Shown piece after piece: positions 1 through 11,360 of a DNA stretch of 64,000 nt. The translations under genes were made by a program, and so were the position numbers. Every line of letters starts with the position of its first letter. Position 1 is the first letter of the stretch. The notes under the pieces are model-generated. The model ran no database searches, was not told where the DNA came from, and worked only from the letters and a program-made list of their open reading frames with translations. The stretch is from Odiellus spinosus (taxonomy: Eukaryota > Arthropoda > Arachnida > Opiliones > Phalangiidae): positions 8,170,190 through 8,234,189 of the forward strand of contig OY987236.1 in the NCBI GenBank assembly GCA_963920705.1. The letters are read 5' to 3'.

Positions 1-94
1 AAAATTAAATCGGGATCTTTAAAATTAAATCGGGATCTTTAAAATTAAATCGGGATCTTTAAAATTAAATCGGGATCTTTAAAATTAAATCGGG
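1..94. repeat. 20-bp tandem repeat at left edge
   Basis: Four perfect copies and one partial copy of a 20-bp unit (AAAATTAAATCGGGATCTTT) run from the first base; the array probably continues to the left of the window. No coding or structural role is visible. Confidence 0.95.
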
Positions 95-1322
95 TATATT
101 ATTTCGGTATAACTAGTTGCCTCTGATTTTTATTTAATAATATTAATATAATATAGTATTTATTATATAGTATAATATTAATTGTATGTACTAAATTATA
201 TACGCTTATCTTAAATAATATCAGTTAATTTATTTTAAATTTTGAAAATCAAACCTCTGCTATTAACGAATTTTTCAGTAGCTGGCTACTTTGTTCAGTA
301 ATTTAAATATGTTAAAAAAATCGTTATTACGCTTGAGAATAAAGTAGTTTAGAAAATAAAGTGCAATATCAAAAAAATAGTAGCATTTATAAAGTAAGAA
401 AAATTCTGCTAAGCAGCCAACAACGACTTTCACGGGTTACATGCTACCTCGAACGTCGACGTAAGTCCTTAAATCGACGGTTCGAGGTAGTTTTCGTTAA
501 GTCGACGTATCTCCTCGAACGTCGACGTTCGTCCGTTTACATGGAAAAAATGAGCGTCGACGTTCCCTTACGTCGACGTTCAGAGCCCAATGTAACCGTA
601 GTCTATGTTTTACACTTCTCTGACTCGAAATATACTAAGCCTTTATCTCTCTATCCGAGATCGAACTGGGGCCGCCGTAACTAAAGGGTTTTTGATTCCT
701 ATAACAAAGGAACAATTTAAAGTGTATTATCGTTTTCGAACGAGTGAATCCCCCACCACCAACAACGAAATCGTCTTGTGAGGTCAATTCAAGATGTTCT
801 TTCTGCAACCTCTCAGCGTGCTTATTTTTTTTTTTTTTTTTTTTATCCGTTTGCCAAATTAACAAGAGCATGTCACGAGTATGGCTTCACACCGGGATAC
901 TCAGTCCCTACAACTAATATTTTGAAATTGGTTTAAACTTATGTTTCTAAAGGGAAAGTAACTTTTAAACTGGGTTCTTTAATTTTTGGGCAACACTAAA
1001 ATATAATTATATTATCAGGTTTGTTTGAATCTGTCATGATTCAGTTGCAGTCATATTTAATTTGAATAAACATTAAATTTTGTTATTTCTAGACATGCAG
1101 CTTGACTCGTTTCAGGTCTTGTTAAATTGATCTCGCGCCTAAACTCACGAATTTAAACTTTAAATTTTTTTTAAAAATTCCCAGAGGTGTTTTTACACGC
1201 GTGACGTAGTTTTTAATTTTAATTACAATGTGCTCCCATAGAATAACGAAATAAATAAGCTTTCCCAATGAGGAAAAATCTAATTTGTTACTGGAACATG
1301 ATTAAAAATAACTTTCTGGATT
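95..1322. other. Intergenic, no gene seen
   Basis: AT-rich DNA with short ORFs that resemble no family known to me. It holds the GTCGACGT palindrome cluster (listed separately), a 20-base T run at 825-844, and at 1094-1148 a short dispersed repeat whose diverged second copy lies at about 11633-11681. Confidence 0.6.
444..584. repeat. Inverted repeat and GTCGACGT palindrome cluster
   Basis: An imperfect hairpin pairs 444-459 (CTACCTCGAACGTCGA) with 474-490 (TCGACGGTTCGAGGTAG). The self-complementary core GTCGACGT then recurs several times up to about 584. The CpG density is much higher than in the flanks. A 107-codon plus-strand ORF crosses it, but its arginine-rich composition follows from the repeats and it matches no family I know. 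Confidence 0.75.
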
Positions 1323-1709
1323 AAAGGGAGAATGCAACATAAGTGATTCCTTATCGTTTAAATAGCACTAATCCAACAGTAAAACAATTTACAAAACAAT
1401 ATTAAACTAGAAATAAATTTAAAACTTACACGGAAAATAGGCTTAGCGGGATTCATGAAGATTCTGATTTCCTACCAATCAAATGCGATTGTAAGTCTTG
1501 TGAACGTCGAGCCTTTGCTCATTGGTCGCTAGACCTTACACGGAAACCATTCAGGATTTCCATGAATCCCACTAAGACTATTTTCCGTGTAAATTTTAAA
1601 TTTCTAGTTTAATATTTGTTGTATAAACTTTTTATTGGTGGATTAGGCCTATTTAAACGATAAGGAATCGATTAAAAAAAACACTTTTTATGAGGTTGCA
1701 TTCCCCTTT
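1323..1709. mobile_element. Foldback MITE, TTAAAGGGAGAATG family, copy A
   Basis: A 390-bp foldback element. The left end (AAAGGGAGAATGCAAC, then CCTTATCGTTTAAATAG) is repeated in inverted form at the right end (CTATTTAAACGATAAGG, then GTTGCATTCCCCTTT), and the inner arms also pair (the segment containing CATGAAGATTCTGA against the one containing TCAGGATTTCCATGAA). No ORF is inside, so it is non-autonomous. Related copies lie at 10876, 20611, 27131, 38937 and 42725, with fragments at about 7376 and 12824. Confidence 0.85.
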
Positions 1710-2839
1710 CAGTACTTTTACGAAAGAGTGCTCGAAAGCAACCGTATCACGTGACACAATGCGCTGTATAATAGCCACGGTACCTATCATATAATGTTTT
1801 CAACTGAAAGCACCTTTATATTTGTCGTAAACCTTATTTTTCACACCATACACGATATCGTAGTTTAACTTCAACACACAAAAAAGTGCCGGAATTAATT
1901 TGTACAGTGACCCCACCCTCGCATTTGTAAAAGTAGCGAAGAAGAGATTAAAACAAAACAAAATTGCCACCATCACGATTCTCGATTTTCGGGAACGATT
2001 ACGAACAGCGCACTAGGGTTCATATATAGCTCGTGGTGTAGCTAAAACCGGAAGCGCTTACTCGCTGACCGGAAATGGAATAAAGTCCAACACGGAGACG
2101 CAATTTGGGGTATAGCCCCGTTTTTTTTTTCGACCTCTCGAACGGTCCACGGACCCCTTTTTATATCCCTACTGGTAACTAATTCCAGAAAGGATACGAG
2201 CGAATACTTATTTTTAACGGTTTTATTTTCTGTTCCTAATTGCCAATAAGGACGCTACGGTATAGCAAATTACCGAGAACCTAATAGAGCTATTTTCCAT
2301 AATATTGGCGTGGAAAGAATTCATCGCGTATAAGAAAGGAAGTGGCGAAATTAGCGGGCCCAAATGTCTCAATTGAGATCCCAAAAGTTTTTTTTTCGTT
2401 ACCCCTACAAATCCCCCCAAACGCAGATTGACGTTAGACACGCGAGATCCTGTCCAGTCTTAATGGTTTTTATTAAGATTGGGCATAGTTAATATTATCG
2501 CAGATGCTTCTAATTAAAAATTCAATCGCGGTTCAAGAACTTCTTCCAAAAAAATGTTTAAATATCAGAAGCGCTATAATCTCGAATAATTTAAGTGTAA
2601 TTCGCCTAATTTCAATAGTCAACAAAATATATAGGTTTTTATAGTCGAAATTAAGTTTTTTATCGAAAAAAAAATCGCACTGAAGAATGGGCTCCAAACG
2701 TCTCGTATATAAAGATTTTCTATAAATACCATGTCGTTTTTTTCGTAAAAACTTAACCATGGTAAATAATAAGCTTAATACATTCCTTGGGTTATATAGT
2801 TATTTTAGATTGGTTACTGTAGTCATTGGATAGTAAAGT
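1710..2839. other. Intergenic, no gene seen
   Basis: No exon-like reading frame, RNA gene or recognised repeat on either strand. Short ORFs here lack any family resemblance. Confidence 0.5.
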
Positions 2840-3062
2840 CCTGAAATATTCTTGGGGTTATCCAGGCACTGAATATTTAAAGTAATTAAGAGACTAATTA
2901 TCTAGAGATTAACTCAACTCATTTTTAAAGGGAGCATAAAATTCTGGACCTAGCTCTTATATATCCTGAAATATTCTTGGGGTTATCTAGGTAATGAATA
3001 TTTCCAATAATTAAGAGATGAAATAACTAGAAAGATTAACTCATTTTTAAAGGGAGCATAAA
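2840..3062. repeat. Two tandem copies of a ~124-bp unit
   Basis: Two direct copies begin at about 2840 and 2965. Each opens with CCTGAAATATTCTTGGGGTT and closes with CATTTTTAAAGGGAGCATAA. They differ by scattered substitutions and small indels, so the duplication is not recent. Confidence 0.85.
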
Positions 3063-3286
3063 GGTGAAAGGTACAGCTTGACATATCTGTCACTACGTCT
3101 AACATACATGTTCTCAAAAATCGGCGCAAGTTACGTTAAGATACAAGACGTCGCGCGCGTTAGCAGAATATTAGCTAAAAATTTCAATTAAACGGAAAAA
3201 CAACTGGGTAGGCGTACAAAATATTTGAGCTTTTAGTATTATAACCGAGAGGAAGTCAAGAGTTCCCTGTCAAAGTTGAACTGAGC

Positions 3287-3570
3287 AGGGTTCGTACAAA
3301 TTTTAGAAATGAATTTCCCTGACATTTCCCTGATCAATAAATTCCCTGACAATTTTAAATACTTCCTATGACTTATCTTATTTTGTAAACTATAAATTGT
3401 ATTGAGGTAGAACGTTTATAATAGTAACTTAACTAATATACATATTAACTATTACAAACCATCACAGTTTTCCCTGACTTTCACCCAAAAAATAGATTTC
3501 CCTGACCTTCAGGGCCCATTTTAAATTTCCCTGACTTTTCAAGGTTTTCTAGGTTGTGTACAAACTCTTT
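3287..3570. mobile_element. hAT-like MITE, CAGGGTTCGTACA family, copy 1
   Basis: Opens with CAGGGTTCGTACAAATTTTA, contains several TTCCCTGAC motifs, and closes with a diverged inverted end (GTGTACAAACTCTT). CAGGG termini are typical of hAT superfamily elements. There is no transposase ORF. Relatives lie at 38134 and 51953, with fragments at about 40640 and 48958. Confidence 0.6.
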
Positions 3571-6049
3571 TGAGTTCGTGAATTCAGTTGTAAAAATTGG
3601 GTGCCTTTACGGATAACCAAACTAAAAATGAATATCAAATTATTTGTAAGCGCGCAGATACTGCGGAGAGATACCATTTTACAATTTTTTTGTGTTCAGA
3701 CTACTCAACATACAATTATTTGTATAATAATCCGGATATTTGTGTATTTCAATTTATATTATGTGACCCTTAGGGTCTAATTTAAATTCATTTACATTTC
3801 TATATACCCTCCCTTTAATTTGAAATTGGAAAAGCCACAAGGCTCTTAATTAGGTAGTCTAGCAACGCTTAGACTTAATCATAAGCTAAATTGAGACGTT
3901 TTGTGGCGCAGTGAAAAAAAGAAAAAAGACGCGGTGGTTTAAATCGTTTCCTTCCGTTTATGTTTCGTGACACTGCCAATATAAAACATTAGGGCGCGAT
4001 TATTCGAGTTTAGTGGAAGCTAGCACGTTCTCCTAATTAGTCTCCCAACTTGTTTCCCCGTGAAATATTATAGTCAAAGTTTTTTCGGGGGTGCGAAATT
4101 ATTCGACAATCACGCGAACTGATCGCGGTTCGCTCGCAGAAGAGAGAAATCTTATCAACTCCAAAGTGGCCGAATTCACGCATTTTTACCACCGGCCCAC
4201 CTCGCTTAATGTCGACCATTATATATGATAACATTACCATCATTATCATAATTTATTCCCCACGTTGATTAAATTTCCAATTAAGCTAATAGTATCGAGC
4301 AAAACCAGAAGTAAATAGGGGGAAATAGGTAAGCTCCCCTTGAATTATAATTAAAACTACGTATATGCTAATGACCTTTCAGGTAAAATAGTTCAGCCAG
4401 TCTCAGAATTGTAAGGCGCTAAAAAATTCATACTATTGACGCCTCCCCATATAAGCAAGGATATCTACTATTTACTTCTGGCAAAACATATCAAGTTTGC
4501 ACGAACATGCATGGCTTGTGCAGAGTCAGGAACCAAAATTATAAATAAGTGAATATGTGGAGTTTCCTATTGTCTACGAGCAAATGCACGGGGCCCATCA
4601 CATTTAAACTTAATTAAAATTACAAGTAATGTCAGACATATCTGCGACAATTTTAGACTTGTCCGAAGCCTGACTAATTATTATTAGAAATTCAAACAAT
4701 TCCTTTAAAAATGTTCTTTGTATACTATGAGGCCTAGTATGTGGTGAACTACTTGGGTATAAACTACATTCGGATGGTTTCTTTTTACTATGATCAAGGA
4801 TCAAGTTATGTCAGTGGATGACAGTCAATGTATATACACAAATACAATATTCGTGAGATATTTCCATGGTAATTACCAATGGTAATCTTGTAAATCAACC
4901 AATTCAACATTTTAGTCCAAATGGATAAATGGACTCACCCTTTTGAAGTTCTCGTTGGTATCCTTCCAAAATCCAAGAGTCGGTATATGCTGTACGATAT
5001 CTTTAAGATGTCATCCACGTAGTTGTTCAAGCTTTATGTTCCACCAAAAGCTCCGGATCCCACAATTCAAGTCATCATAATCTGTAAATTAATAGATATT
5101 AGATTTACGGAGATATTAATTTCATCGAAGAATCTCTCATCTAACTTCGCTTAAATCACCTTCATCGCAATATTAACCATTAGGGTCATAATTAGATTTA
5201 GGCTTTGCCACCAAGAATTATTCTGTTGTGAATATTATAAATTCACAACTCAATTGTTCTAATAAAATTGTTGTGAATATTAAATATTCACAGCTCAATT
5301 TAGGGGTTCGAGTTAAATTTTGGAAATAAATTATGAATTAAATTTAGGGTTTGAAATAAAGAAAGGGATTAAAAGAATTGAGTTTGAAAAATCCTCTTAA
5401 ACTCCAATTCAATTAACCTAGGTTAGGCTTAGGGTTATATCCAAAGTCTTTCGCGGCGCATTTTAGCCCCCTTATTCAGAAATTTAATACCTTTGTTTTC
5501 TTTATTGCTTGTCTAATCTAATTTAACATTTACGTTTATAATGCGTACTTCATTTACTTTTAATCGTGATATATTTAATTATTTTACTAACCACCTAGTC
5601 ATAAAACGCAATCCTCCATACTTCGTTTTAATAGTAGCTGAAATGAGGGAAAGATTAGGCGGACCAATACAAATTTTATAAACCTGTTAGGGAGAAAGTA
5701 GTCCATTCCATCTCCCAATGAACAAGAAAATAAGTTTAAGGGGACACGAGTAATTTCTATTAAAATCCCTTACAAAACTCCCCAAATTTAAATTCAAGCT
5801 GTAATGAAAATAGTTATTATCCTAAAATTAACAAATAAACTCCTTATACCATTTAATTTTATCCAGCGTAGATGAGACAAAGGACGGCATCATGACGAAA
5901 TGAAATTGCTATTTTCAGAAACAACGGACTAATGGCGCGAAGTTTGCCGAAACAGAACCGCCCTTGCCCCCTGTCGGAAAATTAAAAAAATATTTTAAAA
6001 TTTTACGTTAAAAAAATCAAAATTATGTAATAAAATAATCATTTTAAAC
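3571..6049. other. Intergenic, no gene seen
   Basis: AT-rich. At 5223-5300 two short A/T palindromes built on TTGTGAATATT and AATATTCACA occur one after the other. I found no supported exon or RNA gene. Confidence 0.5.
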
Positions 6050-6510
6050 TGATAATGGTTTTTTTAATATTAGATATTTACTTCAAATAGACATAAAGTT
6101 ATTTTTGGGGGTAAATGGCACTTCCGAATTTTTATACGTGTCGATAATTTTTATGACCCATGACCCCATGGCTGAGCTCATATTGGGTAGATAATTTAAA
6201 GCGTTGGTGCCATAAAATCGTAATGTAAGGTTAAAAAATCTGTTTTAATAATTGATTAAATAGACCTAAATGTTTTTCGGGGAATTGATACTTCCGAATT
6301 TTTTAGACATGACAAGAAATTGTTTAATCACTAAGCCTTTAACTCTGCTCATGGGTAGTTGAAAACTTGAAAGTTTTGAAACCTAATGAAGTAACATAAA
6401 ATTACCTTTTGAAAACTTGAAATTGGTAAATCCATTGGCCTTAATCATCGATATTTTCTTCAAATAAACTTAAATGTTTTTGGGGGGTAATAGAGACATT
6501 TTTTATAACT
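6050..6510. repeat. Three diverged tandem copies of a ~190-bp unit
   Basis: Copies start near 6060, 6242 and 6442. Each carries a segment like TTCAAATAGACATAAAG followed by TTTTTGGGGG and, in the first two, ACTTCCGAATTTTT. The high divergence suggests an old duplication. Confidence 0.6.
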
Positions 6511-9500
6511 CCTCACTCTTGGGACTTAGGTAAGTTGACCTGTTGATCTGTAGACTGTTGACCTATCTCAAGAAAAACGATTGGCCAACTATTCGTGTTC
6601 ATCGATGACGTCAGAGATAGCAAGGAGGTTGATGACATCATACTATGAGATTTGAATTATGTAAATTACTTTATTATTTTTGTTATGATTATATATGTTG
6701 TGAAATCAAATCCATAATTCAAAAACATTTATTTTAAGCCATATTTTTAATAACCAAATTACCATGCAAAGTATTCATTGAAAATCATGTCCCTCTTTTA
6801 CATTTTTTATTTTATCAGGAATTCATAATTTACCTATTGACTTCAATTTTTTCGGACTCCATCCCTCAACACCTTAAAAAACTTCATATCTCTTATCAGC
6901 ACTCCGAAATTGATGCTCCTAACCCTAGAGAGAAAAAAAAAACTCACTGTTAAATATTCCTATATTTATTTAATTCCTGATATCATATTTTATATCTGGG
7001 AACAAATCCAAGAATCGAAACCAATTTAACAAGCACTGAAATTTATATTCTTCTTTTAAATATAAGCTAGGTACATTCATAAAAATAATACAGAAATGCT
7101 ATACCGGTATAATCTTTGTACATAAATTTAGCATATTTTATCATATTTTTTTGTAAACTACTTAATAAGAAAATTAAAACTAAATTATTTTTCAGTTCAA
7201 AAATCCGAAACTTTTCTCACGTAAAAGGGAAAGTGTCTTTGATGGTTTTCAATTTTTCATTTAAATTTCACCAGTTTCTGTCTATATCACTTTACTAATA
7301 CTACGAATTTCAATTATACACGTTTTTAACTTTTAATTCTAATCTTTTTCTCGCTTGATTATCGATTAATATATTTTAAAGGGATCGTAAATTCCGATAA
7401 CAAGTTATTTTTAATTTACTTGGACTGAAAATATGAGTAAAAACCATATCAAAACTCGCCAAAGGTTTCGCTGAATTTTATTGTTAATTATTGAAGTACC
7501 AAACTAAACTCGTTAAACCTAACTTTGTAACCAAGATATTTCTAACAAACATCTCTTTCGGTTCAAGCGGTTTTTTCGAAAACCAACTCTCATTGGTCCT
7601 TTTGAATTAAATCTGAAATTTCTTCCAGCATCATGTCAGAACTTTGATAATTAACCGCGAATTACGATGAAACCTTTGAGGCAAGTTTTGATGTTTTTTA
7701 GGCATATTTTAAATCGAAATTGATTAAAATTTACATGTTTCCAAAGTCTAGTATTCCTTTAAGAGTTTTAATTTATTTACAAAAAAATTGTGAGCTTTTT
7801 TTTTTAAAAAAAAATTTCAAATCTGATATCTAAAAACATTACTTTTATTTTCAATTAGTTTGAAAGAATCGTTAATAAATACCATTAAAATAAGTTTAAT
7901 AATGTATTAATTAGTTTTTCAACTATATTTCTTTCACAACGCTTTTTTTTTTTTTTTTTTTTTTCAAAAACCCTCAAATACCGTTAATTTTCTTAAAAAA
8001 ATTTATTTGAAAGGTGAAATAAACTAACTTGACGTTAATAAACTTTTAAAGGTTATTAACGATTTAATGTAGGGAATTAAAAAAACAAACTAAACCGGGT
8101 ATTTTTCTAACAATGTAAAAATAAAAAATTAGTATTGACCAATATCGTAATTTAACCCATACAATATTGTAATCGATATGATAAAATTGATAAATCAAAA
8201 CTGATATTTTTAATTTTCACGTCAGTTTTTTTAGAGGTTTTTATACGCTAAAAGAATTGAAGTTTTAGAAGGTTGGTAAAGATTGGTTTTTAGACTAATA
8301 TCATATTGGTAAACCCTCGATATTGGTAGCTGATACAACTGATATCATGTACATAAACTGGTAGGTATCATATCAGTTCGCAGTTCAGACCCATCACTAC
8401 TAAAAATATTTAAGAAAAATTAAAAACTAGGGCAGATAAAAGACTAGAAATTTTTTTTTCGCGTGTGCCGAGACGAAAAAGGAACTTAGACAAAATTATA
8501 GTTTTTGTTATTCAATATCGTTAAAGTGCGGTAGACAGATAGCGTAAAGTAAAACTATAATCGTTATATGTTATAAAAAGCGCAGATAATATTTAAACTT
8601 TTCTTTTTTACAAGAAGACTTAAAAAGTTAAAAGGTTAGGCTTAAAATGGCTTCATTTAAAGTTGCCGTTTATTTTTCGATTTAAAATATGACTAAGCTA
8701 AGTTCCTCAGTGTTTTAATTTGATTTTTATTAAACATACTTTTATATCGTTAGTCGAAAATAAGCCTATGTTATTACGTGTTTTAGCATGCAAGGATTAT
8801 TTAAAATTTTAAATTCAATTTAAAATATTGTTTTTTGTCGTGCGATGAAATTTTATTTCCTTAAGTTGCGGTACTTTTTTTCTTTCTTTTGCTTTCGACA
8901 TGCGTCAAATATTTATACTTCACACGATTTCGTTCATTCAAAAACCCCACTTCAATCCTACAGATATTTTTTTGAATATATAAAAACTAAATTTTAAAAG
9001 TTTAGGTGCATTTAAATACAAAAATTTCCATATATTCCACGATTCAATCTAAAATACAACAAAAAAAAAAAACTAATAAAAATTAAAAAAACGATCTAAT
9101 GAACGAGGAATTAAATGGTTTAAAGTTTTAAACCTCTCAGTCCTCTCGAATAATTTACTATTAAATATTAATCAATGAAACTGATTGATAAACCTTTTTG
9201 GATTACCCGGTTTTCAACTTTAAAAGGGTAATTACTAACTAATTTGTTGATTACAGTAGTTAAATAAATTTTAATTACAGTTAATTACTAACAATTAAAT
9301 CCAAAAAGTTGATAAAGTTATCAAACTGAGACTAATATTGCAAAACTTCCGAAGGTTTCCAACTTTCTTTTGGAGAGAGATTTACTTTGATCTTTAGAAT
9401 GGTAATTGTTGATTATAGTAACTAGATTTAATTACAGTAATTAACAACATAATTGCATAATAAATTTTATAAGTTTTATATTAAACTGAGACCAATATTA

Positions 9501-10718
9501 ATATTGTAAAACTTCAAAAGGTTTTCGAGAGGTTCAGTTTTTAAATAACAAATTTATCGTTAAAAAAGTATTTAAAATTCTCAACTAATTTTGAATTCGC
9601 AATCGACTTTAGAAAGCTGATCTAGTCTGACGCAAAACTCATAAATTGATAAAACCTTGATAACGGGAACTGATATTGACCCATCACTAGAAGTTACGTC
9701 ATTAATTTAGTTTTTTAAATAATTAACCTTTCATTCCATCATCCAATCACGAAATAAAGAAATATTAAAAAAGATACTAATTCGTACGTTGCGATGATTT
9801 TTAACTTCAATTAAATAATATAACCCAAAAACTCTTTTTTAAATGTAGTAAATTTATACAGGGAGGTATATAGGGATTTAGATTTAAAGTTTTCTTTCAA
9901 CTTTTAATGAGTAAAGCCACTAGTTTTAAACTTTTAACTGTTCTTTTCAGTTTCAAATCTTTTTTTGTTTTGTTTTTAAAAGCAAAGCGGCTGCAATATT
10001 TTGGTTTCTATTTATATAAGTTTTTCTTTCACAGCGCGCTTCAGTTTAGACACAGACGATCCTCAATTACGATTTCGTATTAATATATATATAAAAAGCT
10101 TTTACGGTTTTAAGGACCTTTCTTCATATTTTAATTTAAGATTCGCTCTCTATAAATTGTCTTTTTATAGCGTATATATATTTTATCGAAGCTATTTAAG
10201 GATAAAAGCTCAGATTAATTTTAATTAAACCACATCTAAATTTTTCTCGATCATTTTGGAATCGAGAAAATCAGTTTTAAAAATGGTTTTCTTCAATATT
10301 AAGAGTTTTCATTTGAAAAATGGCAGTTAATGTTTTCCGACTTAAGCTGCTTAAGATGGCGTTAGATATTATTTAATCTCTATCAAATAACGCCATAATT
10401 AACTATCATTTATTGAGTTTTAAACTTTTAATAGAACCGTAAAAATTCTACCGGGAGATCTAGCATTTCAAGTTTGTATTCTTAAACGTAAAAAAAAATT
10501 AAGACTTACGTAGGAAAATGTACGATGGGATAAACGAACTTTAAACAAAGGGGGGGGGGGGGGGGGAGATATAACAAATTAACGATATAATGGAGATGCC
10601 ATTGGGTACGCTTTTTTTTTTTTTAACTACTTTCACGTAGCTTTTATAATTATACCTTTTTTTTTCTTCATTTCTTCATTTTTTTAATTTGGAAATAAAA
10701 ATCTCTACATTGATCTTT
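6511..10718. other. Intergenic, downstream of abLIM; repeats only
   Basis: AT-rich spacer. 7376-7530 is a diverged partial relative of the MITE at 10876, sharing TTGGACTG followed by AATATGAGTAAAAAC. 9226-9367 and 9401-9535 are two diverged tandem copies that each contain AAACTGAGAC and a CAAAAGGTTTTC-like stretch. A T-run lies at about 7944-7964 and a 17-base G-run at 10550-10566. The 3' UTR of the abLIM gene should start just below 10719, but I see no clear canonical polyadenylation hexamer. Confidence 0.5.
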
Positions 10719-11360
10719 TCAAAAGAGTCTCGCTCTTCTTTTCAAATCCCCTCGTTTCCATTCAGAGAGACGGTAAAATTGGAGTCGGTTCATATGAAAG
10801 ACAGCCTGAAACTCTTCATTCGCAAGATGGCGCTGTTTATAATAGAGATTAAATAGTTAAAAGAAATTTTTAAACCTAAAAGGAGAATGAAGCCAAATAG
10901 CTAGTGATTTTATAATGATTCTTTATCATTTAAAGGTATACTAGACTATGATAACTTGATAAGTTAATTTCAATCGATTTGGACTGTTAAAATATGAGTA
11001 AAAACGGTTCCAAAACTCTCCAAAGATTCTGCGGTAATTAATAGATAATTATCAAAGTCACAAACTAGACTAACTACACCTAGACTGGGAAAAGTCTCAA
11101 GAAAAGTGAGAGTTTAACCGTGTTTACAACAATACTTCAAACTCTACACAGACCCTTGTTAAGTCTACTTCCCCAAGTTAAAATTAATTTCTAGGCCTAA
11201 TGTTTCAATAATTTAACAATAAAGAATCGGTAACAAACAGTTGTCACGATTTATTCTCCCTTTTAACAAAAACGAGTGGTAAAGTTACCTCTAAGTGACA
11301 GCGATCGACGTCGGGTGGCAAACGATAATTGGTAGTTACTAGGAGGTGATATGGGTACAT
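10719..11360 (-). CDS. Unc-115: abLIM villin headpiece exons
   Basis: Two phase-0 exons make the F-actin-binding headpiece: 11289-11360 gives MYPYHLLVTTNYRLPPDVDR followed by CHLE, and 10719-10832 starts RHLANEEF and ends LKRRARLF before TGA. The hydrophobic core and basic C-terminus typical of the fold are present. The intron between them holds a 390-bp MITE. Confidence 0.95.

Noticed and set aside
361..684. 107-codon plus-strand ORF
   Set aside because: Its composition follows from the GTCGACGT repeats; no splice, start context or family support.
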